Part shown: piece by piece, positions 17,221-27,488 of the stretch
Layout: each line of letters opens with the position of its first letter
Numbering within the stretch: the first letter of the stretch is position 1
DNA from: Ardenticatenales bacterium
Lineage (GTDB): Bacteria > Chloroflexota > Anaerolineae > Ardenticatenales > Ardenticatenaceae
Reading direction: 5' to 3'
DNA length: 64,000 bases
NCBI GenBank assembly: GCA_020634795.1
Contig: JACKAZ010000010.1
Coordinates: 62,001 to 126,000, forward strand
Notes under the pieces: model-generated
What the model was told of the DNA's origin: nothing
Databases searched by the model: none
Seen by the model: only the letters and a program-made list of their open reading frames with translations
Translations under genes and position numbers: made by a program

Positions 17221-18507
17221 ATGCTAGACATCAAACTGATCCGAGACAAACCAGAGCTGATTCGCGCCGGGCTGGAGCGGCTCTTCGAGCCGACCGATGC
17301 GGTGGACGAGGCGCTGGCGCTGGACGAGCGGCGGCGGGCGCTGCTCAGCGAGGTGGAGGCGCTGCGCGCCGAGCGCAACGCGGGCAGCAAGGCGATCGGT
17401 CGTACGAAGGATGCCGAGGAACGAGCCGCCCGAATCGCCGAGATGAAGGCGGTCAACGAGAAGATCGACGGCTTGGAAGGCGACCTCAACGCGACAGAAA
17501 CCGCCCTCAACGAGCTGCTGCTGCGCATGCCCAACATGCCCCACGAAAGCGTCCCCGTCGCCCAAGATGAAGCGGACAACCCCACGGTGAAAACGTGGGG
17601 CGAGAAGCGGGAGTTCGACTTCACGCCCAAGCCCCATTGGGAGCTGGCCGAAGCGCTCGGGATCGTCGACTTCGAGCGCGGAACCAAGGTCTCCGGCTCA
17701 CGCTTCTACATCCTGAAGGGGCTGGGCGCGCGGCTACAGCGGGCGCTGATCCAGTGGATGATCGACCTGCACCTCGATGAGCATGGTTTCAGCGAAGTCT
17801 ACCCGCCCTTCATGGTGCGCGGTCAGGCACTGGTCGGTACGGGCCAACTGCCCAAGTTCGGCGACAACCTCTACCGCGACGCGGAGGAAGACTACTACTG
17901 GATTCCGACCGCCGAAGTGCCAGTGACCAACATGTATGCGGACGAAATCATCGACGCCGACCAGTTGCCGATCCGCCATGTGGCCTATACCCCCTGCTTC
18001 CGCCGCGAGAAGATGAGCGCGGGCCGCGACGTACGCGGCATCAAGCGCGGCCACCAGTTCGACAAGGTCGAGATGGTGATCTTCTGCGAGCCGGACGAGA
18101 GCATGAACGAGCTGGACAAGCTGCTGAAAGCGGCAGAAGATGTCAGCGAGGCGCTGGAGATTCCCTACCGCCGCCTCCAGATGGTGACGGGCGATCTGAG
18201 CTTCACCGCGATGGTGAAATATGACGTGGAGATGTGGGCACCGGGCAGCGACGAATATCTAGAAGTCAGCTCCTGCTCCAACTTCGGCGATTTCCAAGCG
18301 CGGCGGGCCAACCTGCGCTACCGACCCGCGCCCGACAGCAAACCGGACTTCGTCCACACGCTCAACGGCTCCGGCCTCGCGCTGCCACGAACGATGATCG
18401 CCATCATGGAGAACTACCAGCGCGAAGATGGCTCCTTCGCCATCCCGCCGGTGCTCGTCCCTTACATGCGCGGCATCGACGAAGTGACCCCGGAGAATGC
18501 GCTGTGA
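17221..18507 (+). CDS. serS: seryl-tRNA synthetase
   Basis: Class II aminoacyl-tRNA synthetase charging tRNA-Ser, 428 residues, normal length. An N-terminal coiled-coil arm (about residues 30-105, LDERRRALLSEVEALRAERN) grips the long variable arm of tRNA-Ser. The catalytic domain includes TAEVPVTNMYADEII, motif 2 FRREKMSAGRDVRGIKRGHQ, and motif 3 GSGLALPRTMIAIMENYQ. Expression is under the upstream T-box with a Ser specifier. A matching tRNA-Ser gene lies 2.3 kb away. The long repeat-filled leader (about 300 bases between terminator and ATG) is unusual. Confidence 0.97.
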   Translation: MLDIKLIRDKPELIRAGLERLFEPTDAVDEALALDERRRALLSEVEALRAERNAGSKAIGRTKDAEERAARIAEMKAVNEKIDGLEGDLNATETALNELLLRMPNMPHESVPVAQDEADNPTVKTWGEKREFDFTPKPHWELAEALGIVDFERGTKVSGSRFYILKGLGARLQRALIQWMIDLHLDEHGFSEVYPPFMVRGQALVGTGQLPKFGDNLYRDAEEDYYWIPTAEVPVTNMYADEIIDADQLPIRHVAYTPCFRREKMSAGRDVRGIKRGHQFDKVEMVIFCEPDESMNELDKLLKAAEDVSEALEIPYRRLQMVTGDLSFTAMVKYDVEMWAPGSDEYLEVSSCSNFGDFQARRANLRYRPAPDSKPDFVHTLNGSGLALPRTMIAIMENYQREDGSFAIPPVLVPYMRGIDEVTPENAL

Positions 18508-19249
18508 GTACGGGAGTTGGTTATCGGCGTGGTAGCAGCGTGCTTGGGCGGCGGCGTCGTGAATGGGGCATGGCGAATGGGTACCTCTGGAAAGACGGCG
18601 CGCCGGATGGCGGCCCGCCCAACAATTGGCGGAGCCGTTTCATCGGCGAATCGGCGTGGGAATGGGATGAGAGGGCAAGGGGCAAGGGAGAACAACGCGA
18701 CACAGAGGCCATGTCGCTCGATTGACGATTCGCGATTCATGCCAGCTCGACGATCAATGACAACTGTGGGGAGGGACGAGCGCTTGTACGCTCAACCATG
18801 CACTTCACCCTCTTTGTCACCCTGAGGCGTTAGCCGAAGGGTCTGGCTATGGGATGTCGTCTGGCGGCAACGTGTGCACGCTTCGTCGTCTCCGACACCC
18901 ATCATGCTCACCAGGGGGCTGCACCAAGTCTCGTGCTGCGGACCGCTGCGCGAACGCCTCCACTTCGTTCCGGCACAGAATGACAACGGGGCAGGGCGAC
19001 GCTACGCTCCGTGTTACAGGCAAGGCGTATGAAGGCCGTGCGCCTTGTCACTCCGAGGGCAGGCCCATACCCCGCGAGTTTCTATGTAGCCGCAGGCAGT
19101 GCACAAGCGGACCGACGGTCTGGCTGCGAACCATCGCAGCACCGCGCGTAACGTACAGGAAACGGTTCGTCCCGCTCCCGATTTCGAGAGCGGGTGGCTT
19201 CCCGCTTGCGGATACGAATGCAGTAAAGCGGAACGAGGCGGGGTGCGGG
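18508..19249. other. intergenic region, no gene seen
   Basis: 742 bases between serS and the NACHT gene (convergent). It contains a dispersed-repeat-like string, TGTCACCCTGAGGCGTTAGC (18817-), and short inverted repeats such as CCCGCTC...GAGCGGG near 19171-19194. No coding signal beyond chance open frames. Confidence 0.6.
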
Positions 19250-22200
19250 TCACTCCCCCACCACCAACTGCCAGAGCGAGTCGTAGGCATGGTCGTGACC
19301 TCTGCGACCCAACCGATCTCCCGGCGCAAACGCCTCGTCTTCCAGCGCCGCCAACAGCAACGCCTCCACCGCGGCTTTCGCCGCGTCGCTGCGCCGCCCC
19401 AACGTGGCTAGGGCGCTGGCAGAGGCGCTGCGCACATCGTCGTCCGAATCGAGGAGGCTACGTTGTAATGTCGGCAACGTGGCAGCATCGGTGACGTCAA
19501 GTCGGCCCAGCAATTGAGCCGCATCACGGCGTACCACCCACCACGGGGCAGAGCGCAGCGTGTCGCAGAGGATCGGTGCGAGTTCCAGTCCATGGTGCCC
19601 CAATTGCCCTATACTCAACGCCGCACGTGCGCGCACATCCCAATCCGCGTCCCCCAGCAAGGCCACCAGCCCGCTCACCACCCCCTCGCTCGCTGCGCCC
19701 AGCTGCACCAAACTTGCCGCCGCACGTTCGCGCACCGCCCAATCCGCGTCCCCCAGCAACGCCACCAGCCCGCTCACCACCCCCTCGCTCGCTGCGCCCA
19801 GCTGCCCCAAACTTGCCGCCGCACGTGCGCGCACATGCCAGCTCTCGTCCCTCAGCGCCGATAACAATGCTTGACTCAGCGGCTCTTCCGCCTCGCTGCC
19901 GGTAAGCTGCGCGACCCGCTCGTCCAATGTTCGACGGTAGCGACGATAGTTTGCGTGGCCTCGCGGATAGAGCAATTCGTTTTGCAGTCGGGCGATCATT
20001 CTTTGCAGCAACACACTGTCACAGGGAATCTGATCACCCAGAGCACGCAGCGCAAAGAGGTAGTCACGGCCCAACAGCGCTTCGTGGTCACTCGGCGCGA
20101 AGCCTTCCGCTTCTGCCAGCGCCCCTTCGGCCAAAATAGCCGCTTCCAGCAACTCGGCCGCATCTTCGGGGTAATCCTTGCCCACGAAGCCCAGCGCCAA
20201 CAGAATCGGCTCCTCCCAGCGCGGGTCGTGCAGGTGGCGGCGAATCAACTTGGCGCGGCTTTTGCTGCGGGCCACCAAGTGGCGGGCAGCGTAATACTCT
20301 TCGAAGGTCAGGTGCATGAAGCCATAACGGTTCGGCGCCCGTTCCACGAAAAGACCAGTGTGGACCCGCACTTGGGTCAGGAATTTGTGAACCTCATCAA
20401 GAATGTCGTCAGGCGGGTCGTCCATATCCCACGCTTGGCGCTTCATCCGCGCCCATGCGCCACCCAGTTGGTCGATCACATCCCGTTTGGTCGCCAGGCC
20501 GGTGGGCCGATGGGCGTGCATCCAATAGGCCAATTCGCCCAGAATCCGATCGACATGGCGCTTTTCCGCGAGGGCGCTCTGTGCCACCCCTTGCGCAGCG
20601 CGCCATCCCTCCGCCAACGTTGTCGCCGTGATGTCGTACAACTCGACACGCTTTTGGGGCAGCCGCGCCCCACTCTTGTGGATCAGCGCCAAAATGCGCA
20701 GCAGCAACGGGTTGGCCGCCATACGGCGCACCCCCGCCGCGCCGCGCACCGCCGCCATGATGCCATCCACCTCAAGCTGCGCCGCGCTGTGCTGCTGCTC
20801 TTCGGAAACATCCGGCGTCTGCGCGCGCTCCACCGCCAACGTCCAGCGCGACAAGAAGCGCTCGATCTGCGCCTCGTCCATGTCCTGCACCGTGTAATGG
20901 GCAAAGGGCGCGGGCAGCGGGGCGTTGCGGTAGCCCGAGATGCGGCTGGTGACGATGAAGCGATTGCCCGCCCCCTCGTGATGGCGCACGAAAGCCATGA
21001 TCTTCTCAACGATGCCGATGCGGTCATCGGCGGTCACGATCTCGTCCAAGCCGTCCAACATGACAAGGCAGTTACCCGCCTTCAATTCCTGCGCCATCAA
21101 ATCTTGCAGGCCGCGCGCGTTCATCTCGTTGCGGTTGCACATTTCGGCCAGCTCGTCGCTCAGGGAGCGCTCCCGCCACCGTTCGTCGTAGGCATATTCC
21201 GAAATACGCATGTAGATGGGGAAGCGGGTCGGGCCGAGGTCAGCATCGGACGTATCCTTGTTGTCCAACATCGCTTGGGCATGTTGCAACGCCAAGTAAT
21301 GGAGCAGCGTCGTCTTGCCCGCGCCCGGATCGCCCAAAATCACCAACTGCGGATGTTGCGTCACCGCCGCCGACAGTTCCATCAGCTCAGCGCCGAGCGT
21401 TTCGGTTTGGCGCTGCGCCTCGCGCCAAAGAAATTCGTCCTGCAATTGCTCCCGCGCTTCGGCGCTCAACGTCTCGTCCGCCAACTGTGCCTCCAGCACC
21501 GCCAGCTCGTGGGGGCGCAGCTTGGAATAGACATCGGCGCCCAACTCGCGCTCGGCACGGAGCGAAATGTAGACCTCGTCCAGCTTCACCTGCACTTGGC
21601 GCTGCGTCTGGATCGTGCCGCGCGGATCCAGGTAGTAGTACTGATCACGCAGCCACGTCAGGTAGGCGCGGCGCGTTTCGTCGGTGGCGGCGGGTTGGTC
21701 CGGCACGACGCGGAGGGCCTCACCCCCCGCCGCGGCAACGTTGACGGCCGCGAGCTGCGAAACCAGCCTTTCCATCAGCCCCAACGCCGCCGCCTTGTCG
21801 AAGTATTCGATCAGCGGTTGCCACGGCTCCACCGTGGAAAGCTGCGCCCGAATCGCGGCGAGCAGCGCGGACAGTTCAGCGGTGTGGCTGCGCGGCCATG
21901 CCAAGGCGTTGGCCAAGTCGTCCAGCGGGGTGGCATCGGGCTGCAGCACCGCCACGGCCAGGCGCTGGCGCAGCGCGTGGTTCCCCTCGCTGCGCAGCCG
22001 CGCCAGCGCATTGTCGGTCAGCAAGGTCGCGCCCGTGGTCGCATCGGCGGGTAGCGCGATGGATTGCAGCGCGGCTTGCATCGTCGCCAGCAGTTCTCTT
22101 TGATCCGTCTGGTAGAACCGCTCGACCACCGCCTGCAAACGGCTGTTGATCGGCGCGAGTGCCGGGTCCAGCACGCCCGTTTCGACGACTTTCTCCGCAG

Positions 22201-22257
22201 TTTTTTCCAACCCTGCGTTATTGCAGTCCCCAACGCCGCAGCGGTTATTGGGCCCAC
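19250..22257 (-). CDS. NACHT-domain NTPase with C-terminal HEAT repeats (bacterial NLR-like)
   Basis: STAND-family NTPase of the kind found among bacterial anti-phage NLR-like proteins. Approximate residue positions: N-terminal region 1-300; Walker A ILGDPGAGKTTLLHYL near 309; Walker B CLVMLDGLDEIV near 402; sensor-type VTSRISGYRN; winged-helix part; HEAT repeats at about 800-940, two nearly identical (SEGVVSGLVALLGDADW). Best start: GTG at 22257 with GGGAG six bases upstream, giving MGPITAAALGTAITQGWKK. That frame must shift by -1 at the six-A run (22201-22206) to join the main frame at TAEKVVETG. A frame open up to 23050 passes through repeat DNA and is unlikely to be coding. No partner gene adjacent. 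Confidence 0.82.
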
Positions 22258-24077
22258 GTTCTGCTCCCACCGTAACAAAGTCAAATGTGGGCGATTGCGA
22301 CAAGGGAGGACGAATGGGGAAGCGACACGCGGTCGGGCACGGCGGCTCCACGCGAAATGGGCGCGGCGGCCCCACGCGGTCGGGCATGGCGGCCCACGGC
22401 GGCACGGCGGCCTGACGGTCGGGCACGCGGCCACCCACAAACCATGGACACCGTGGGGACGACCTGCCGTGAAAGTCCGTTGCCGTGCACGCACGGCGAT
22501 TGTCACACGATGTCGGGTATGGCGGCCCACGGTCGGGCACGGCGGCCCACCGTCGCGCACGGCGGCCCGATCTTACGGGCACCCATAAACCATGGCCACC
22601 GTGTAGGGACGACCTGCCGTGAGCCGTCTGTTGCCGCCACGTGCACGCACGGCGATTGTCACACGATGGCGGGGCGCGCGGCCCCACGCGGTTGGGTGCT
22701 TCGCGATTTTCACATCGATGTCGGGCACGGCGGCCCACGGTCGGGCACGGCGTTCCACGCGGTCGGGCATGGCGGCCCACGCCGCGGTCGGGCATGGTGG
22801 GCCTACGCGGCCGGGCGCACGCGGCTCGCGGGTCGGCATGGCGGGTTCCGCGTCGGGCATCACGGCGGCCCTGACCCTTACGGGCACCTGCCAAACCAGC
22901 GTTACCGTGGGACGACCCGCCGTGGAAGAAGTCCGTTGCCGTGCATGCACGGTGATTGTCACACGATGGGGGCACGGCGGCACATCGCGGTTCCCGCGCG
23001 GTCGGGCAATGGCGGCCCGCGGTCGGGCACGGCGGCCCGCGGTCGGGCACGGCGGCCCACGGTCGGGCACGGCGGCCCGACCCTTACGGGCACCCACAAA
23101 CCATGCGGCTACCGTGTAGGGACGACCCGCTGTGGTCGTCCGTTGCCGTGCATGCACGGGTGATTGTCACACGATGGGGCACGCCGGCGGCCCGACCTTT
23201 ACGGCACCCACAAACTATGGCCACTGTGTAGGGACGACCTGCCGTGGTCGTCTCGTTGCCGTGCATGCACGCAGGCTTCGTCACACGATGGGGCACGGCG
23301 ACACGCGGCTCCGCGCGCGGCGCCGGCACGGCGGCCCGCGGTTTGGTAACGGCGGCTCATATGGTCGGGCACGGCGGCCTGACCTACGGGCACCCACAAA
23401 CAATAGACCCGCCGGTCATCCCTGCCGCGGGATGCGTCGGCAACCCACCGGCGGCTAAAATGGCAGCTTCTCAGGATACGGTCGTTTTTCACCATGCAAA
23501 AGGAGTCACCCTTACGAAAGAGAAAGCTGACGCAGTGTGACGGATCAACAGATTGCGGGGTTTGCGCGCAGGCATCGCCCATTACTGACATCACCCGACG
23601 GTTGTGCGGGTGCTGACGGTGATCCTCGTGTTTGTGGGTGTCGGTTCGGTCATCCCGGTTCACATCCCGTTGGCGCTGGTGATGCCGGAAGTGATGCCAC
23701 TTTACGATCACGACGGACGACACGGCGATGCTGCACGACGTTTCGTCTCGAGAGCTGGCAGCGTAAAGCGCGAAGTGCCGGGTTTCGAACCACGCTAATC
23801 GCGCTATCGCCTGATCATTGGCGGATCCATAGGGGCCCCAGCTTTTGTAATGGTTAATGGTCAATTAAACATTGGTAATTGCATTGCTTTTTGGCGACCA
23901 GACCCCTCCCACCGCCTACCAGCATCCTTTATACAAACAACCCTCTCTCCTAATCCTATCCCCTAAGCCCCCAGCCCCCTCAGCTCCCGTCTTCACCCAC
24001 ACCCCCCACACCCGCCCGCCACACGGGCCTGACGGACGCGTCATAATCGCGCCATTATTCGTTGCCCGCAAGGAGTC
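22258..24077. other. noncoding region upstream of NACHT gene, mostly degenerate repeats
   Basis: 22310-23460 is a block of diverged repeats (next entry). 23460-24077 shows no gene; a short hydrophobic reading (VLTVILVFVGVGSVIPVHIP, 23604-23660) has no supporting signals. Confidence 0.6.
22310..23460. repeat. block of five diverged long repeats with GGTCGGGCACGGCGGCCC subrepeats
   Basis: Each unit begins ACCCACAAACCATGG, continues CACCGTGTAGGGACGAC, then CCGTTGCCGTGCATGCACGG, then GATTGTCACACGATGG, and ends in a variable number of GGTCGGGCACGGCGGCCC subrepeats followed by CCCTTACGGGC. Units begin near 22432, 22560, 22885, 23091 and 23208, so lengths vary from about 115 to 325 bases. A hairpin GGGACGACC...GGTCGTCC recurs inside. 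Confidence 0.85.
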
Positions 24078-25261
24078 TCCCCCACGCGTCTCCACGTTTT
24101 TTGGGCAGGCATTGTTCGCTGTTCTTCAGGCGCTGGCGCTGCTGTTGCTGCGCCCCACAGCGCCCGCCCACGCCGAACAACAGGGCTGCACCGTCGCCAA
24201 CAACGTCGCCACGGTCGGCGCTGCCGACCACCACGGCCGTCCGCTTGGCCAACCCCACGGTCAACAGCGGCGAGCCAAGCAGCACTGATGACCACCAACG
24301 GCATTCCACACTGTGCAACCCGGCGACATGCTGAGCAAGATCGCCGCCGCACGGGGTCACGGGGTCCACATGATCCTCGGCGCCAACACGACGCCGGACC
24401 CCAACCTCTTATATCTATCCCGGTCAACAGATCTACATCTGGGGCAGAGCAGCAGCAGCTCCCGTCGTCGACACCGATAAGTTTGTCACCGGCCTCTGGG
24501 GCTGATGGCGCGGTGGTGCAGGGCGAAACCGCACGTCGGTGCAAGTGCCGAGGGGCCACTGTGACGGAGAGCCGCAATGGGCAGACGGTTCATTTCCACC
24601 AGCTGCGGCGGGCTGCAATGGGGCTGATACCGATGTGCTCTGGAATCGTCAGCAGCTATCCGCCACACTCACGACACGGAGCGATTTATGCACAGCAGAG
24701 CAGCAGCTCTTCCATCGTTTTGCTGGCGGCGACTATTGAAGGGCCGACGCTGCAATTCCCCGCCGACAAGCAGGCGTTGTTGCAGCCAGAGGTGATCGGG
24801 ATTTACAGAACACCCCACATCTGGCGACTGCTTGAGGCCGAGACCAACCTTATTTGTTGGCTTGATGTGGAGCGCGGTGGCACCTTTTGGCGACCGATCA
24901 ACATCACGTAGCCGTTCGCCTACGTGGCATCATTGAACGGCGAATACACCGGCTACCAATGAGGGACCTGACTTCAGAGGCCGACGTAAATTCCCCTTCT
25001 ATGCCTCTGCGGCGGCCGTGTCGTGCTGGCGAGAATCTGCGGCCCGGGTGAAACTGTCTTTCATCGACCACGGCGCGGGCGTGATCACCGGCTACTCTAC
25101 ATGAGCGCCTTTGCTTGGAGCGCGGGGATTAGTGTACGAGCGGGATCAGAAGGTTGGCTGGACGGGCGATGCAAGCGAACGACCGCCCCCCACTTCCATT
25201 GGAAGTGCGCGTCAACAATCGCCGGGTCAACCTGTTCACGGCGAAACGACCGTTCCCGTAG
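24069..25261 (+). pseudogene. LysM-M23 peptidoglycan endopeptidase, many frame breaks
   Basis: Pieced together from three frames. Signal peptide FFGQALFAVLQALALLLL, then APAHAEQQGCTVANN. A LysM cell-wall-binding module follows: HTVQPGDMLSKIAAA, then ILGANTTPDPNL, then IYPGQQIYIWG (about 24310-24440). The C-terminus is an M23 (LytM) zinc endopeptidase: LSFIDHGAGVITGYS, MSAF, then APHFHWE and VRVNNRRVN, with the HxH metal motif, ending at TAG 25259-25261. A ribosome-like AAGGAG is at 24069. At least six single-base shifts interrupt it. Either a decayed gene or uncorrected sequencing errors; nearby nuoN shows the same pattern. If intact it would be an exported cell-wall hydrolase. Confidence 0.75.
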
Positions 25262-25401
25262 TCAATTCTGGAGCCAGACGTCAGATGGCAGATGTCAATG
25301 TCTGAGCGCCACGTTGCCCGTCGCTGGAGCAATGCTCTCTTCGACATCTGTGGTCTGATCTCTGTCGTCTGATTCCCTTGCCATCCCTATCAGACATAGA
25401 G

Positions 25402-25514
25402 ATGAGATAGAGAGTAACGTTGATATTGCTTTGTAACCACAACGCAAAGGCAAATGTGTCCGATTCATGATTCGCGATTCGCGATGGCACCACCCACTGA
25501 ACGAAACAGACCCT
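25402..25514. repeat. dispersed ~100-bp repeat, copy 2
   Basis: Matches 1783-1883: AGAGAGTAACGTTGATATTG, TGTGTCCGATTC, GCGATGGCACCACCCACT, AAACAGACCC. Confidence 0.75.
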
Positions 25515-25694
25515 AACCAGTCACTATTCGCACCAGTGGGGCGATGAGACGCATTCAACATCTCCCCATTCGCCATTCGCCATCCGTAAATGAGTGGGTA
25601 CAAAGCTTAACATCATCGGTAGCGCTCTCTTTAGACTCTGACCCCGCTCCCATTCTCCATTCTCCATTCTCCACTATCCACACCCCCAAACAAA

Positions 25695-25727
25695 ACCGCC
25701 GCGGCATTCAATTGCAGCCTCGGCGGT
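25695..25727 (-). terminator. intrinsic terminator of the nuo operon
   Basis: On the minus strand ACCGCCG ... CGGCGGT, a 7-bp GC-rich stem with an 18-base loop that can pair further, followed by TTTGTTTGGG. It lies 30 bases past the reconstructed nuoN stop. Confidence 0.7.
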
Positions 25728-25756
25728 CTCTCTCTTTAGGTTGCTAATGCCTACGG

Positions 25757-27459
25757 TTAAAGAGCAGAGCCGATGATGGGGTTCGGGAAGATGCTTTACG
25801 GCGATGACCAGCGCGGTCGTGACGACTACAACGCAGTGCCGACCGATCCACGATGGCGCCGCAGGGGTGCCGCGGCGCAGCTCCGCAGCGAGGTCTTTCA
25901 TCCACATCTTCGCGCAACGCGCCGACGACCGGCAGCGCTCGCGGCGAAATGGTTTCATCCCGCTTCTGCGGGCGCTTGCAGTACGTACATCGTACCTGAT
26001 GGAAGTGGGCGCAGTAGTAGACCGAGATCACGCTGAGCAGGAATCGCCAGCGCCACCAGCCAAAGCCGCTTCGCCCAACACCGCGCCTGAGAAGAGGCGC
26101 GAATTGGCAAAGAGTCGCCGCCTGCGGAAGCCCGCCGTTGAGCAGGAAGAAGGCCAAGACAGCGCCAGTAGCGGATGCGGCAGACGACCCAAGCGTGCGG
26201 AACTCCCCTTCCAGCTCGATGATCGCCTTCCTCGCTGTTTTCCATCGCGATGTGATGACCGCAAAAGTTTCCCAGATTCATCAGGCGTAGACAAAAGGTA
26301 GAGGATCAGCGCTGAAGGAGAGGCTGCCGCCGTTAGTTGGCGACCTCGCCTGGCGATGCCGACGACAAAATGATCATCATGTAACCTGCGTGGGCGATGT
26401 TGGAGCAGGCCAGCATCCGCTTCTGATGTTCGCCCGTCGGAGCGCGCCGATGTTCTTTGCCGCCGAGCATACCAGCACCGATAGCGCGATCAGCACGGTA
26501 TCCACCAGGTGGGCTGATGCAAGGCAGCGCTGCGATCACGTTGATGAACATCGTAAAACCGCGCCGACTTTCGTCCCCGCAATCATGAAGGCGGTGACGC
26601 CGCGGGCGTCGGTGCCCCCATCGTAGACATCCTCGCGTCCACCGGGGTGAAACCGGTACCAGCGTGAATTGAAGCCGATGCCGACCATCAGCATGATGAT
26701 GCCCCCGATCAGCATCAGGTTGACGGAGCCGCCCGGCAGCACGAGGCTACGCCCGCTCTGGAAATCCTGCGCCAGCAGTTGCCCCATCTCGCGCAGGTGC
26801 ATGGTGCCGGTCGCGCCGTAGAGCAGCGCGATGCCGTAGAGCAGGAAGCCACTGGCGAAGGCCCCGAGCAGGAAGTATTTCAGACCCGCTTCTTCGGAGG
26901 CGAGGTTGGGTCGGGCGAAGCCCGCCAGAATGTAGAGCGGGATCGAGAGCAGTTCGAGCGCCAAGAAGACGAGAATGAGATGGACGCTACCGGCCATCAG
27001 GATCAGGCCAACGGTGGCGAAGAGCAGCAGCGCGTAATATTCGCCGCGGTGCATGTCGCGCTGCTCAAGGTAGCGCGGCGCCAGCATCGTGGCGACCAGC
27101 GCCACCACGATGACCAGCAACGAGGCGATCAGCGTCATGTTGCCGATGCCGACCGGATCGAACATCCCATTGAAGAGCAGACCTGGATTGGTCGTCGCTT
27201 GAATGTTGAGCAGACCCCGCAGCCAGCCCATCAACCGTCCATCGCTCTGCGAGGGCACAAAGAGCAGCCAGTTTTGCAGCCAGAGCAGCAACGCGCCCAC
27301 CAACCCCGCTATCGTCAGATAGGCGGGCCACTGGCGCTCATCCTCGCGGTCGAAAACCATGTCGGCGAACAAGACCACGATCGCGACGAAGGAGAGGAAG
27401 ACCGGGATCGCCATCAAGCGTAACGAGTTACCCAGTTCACTCATTGAAACGAGTTCCAT
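25757..27459 (-). pseudogene. nuoN: NADH-quinone oxidoreductase subunit N, frameshifted 3' half
   Basis: Antiporter-like proton-pumping membrane subunit. The first ~250 residues are clean: MSELGNSLRLMAIPVFLSFV, GEYYALLLFATVGLILMAGS, LVFLALELLSIPLYILAGF. From about 26700 leftwards the frame breaks repeatedly, but family pieces remain readable: VYDGG/VTAFMIAGTKVGA, KRMLACSNIAHAGYMMIILS, LLSVISVYY, VVTTALVI and a final PNPIIGSAL before TAA (25757-25759). Overall span (~567 codons) suits a full NuoN. All pieces are in order, so this may be sequence error rather than loss. Start ATG 27459 with AGGAAAG. Last gene of the operon. Confidence 0.85.
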
Positions 27460-27488
27460 ATGCGAACTTTCCTGTCTGAATCACTCAG

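Larger units (their letters stand above)
25262..25756. other. intergenic region with dispersed repeats
   Basis: Contains GACGTCAGATGGCAGATGTC-type repeats (25279-25375, related to those at 4719 and 12152), copy 2 of the ~100-bp repeat (25402-25514), and the nuo terminator. No gene seen. Confidence 0.6.

Noticed and set aside
19871..22054. Long open frame antisense to the NACHT gene
   Set aside because: Mirror of a high-GC coding strand; the NACHT reading has clear family motifs.
22201..22206. Programmed -1 frameshift at the NACHT A-run
   Set aside because: Only six A residues preceded by G; the X XXY YYZ heptamer is not satisfied and no downstream stimulatory structure is clear. An indel is simpler; kept only as a question.
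22258..23050. Upstream extension of the NACHT protein by ~260 residues
   Set aside because: The added residues are translation of the repeat block (Arg/Pro/Cys-rich and repetitive), without homology to the NACHT protein, and a good GTG start exists at 22257.
23760..23830. tRNA-like GGGTTTCGAACC segment
   Set aside because: The flanking stems do not pair as a T arm or acceptor; no cloverleaf.
24069..25261. Several short separate genes at 24-25 kb
   Set aside because: The pieces are consecutive parts of one LysM-M23 protein in different frames.
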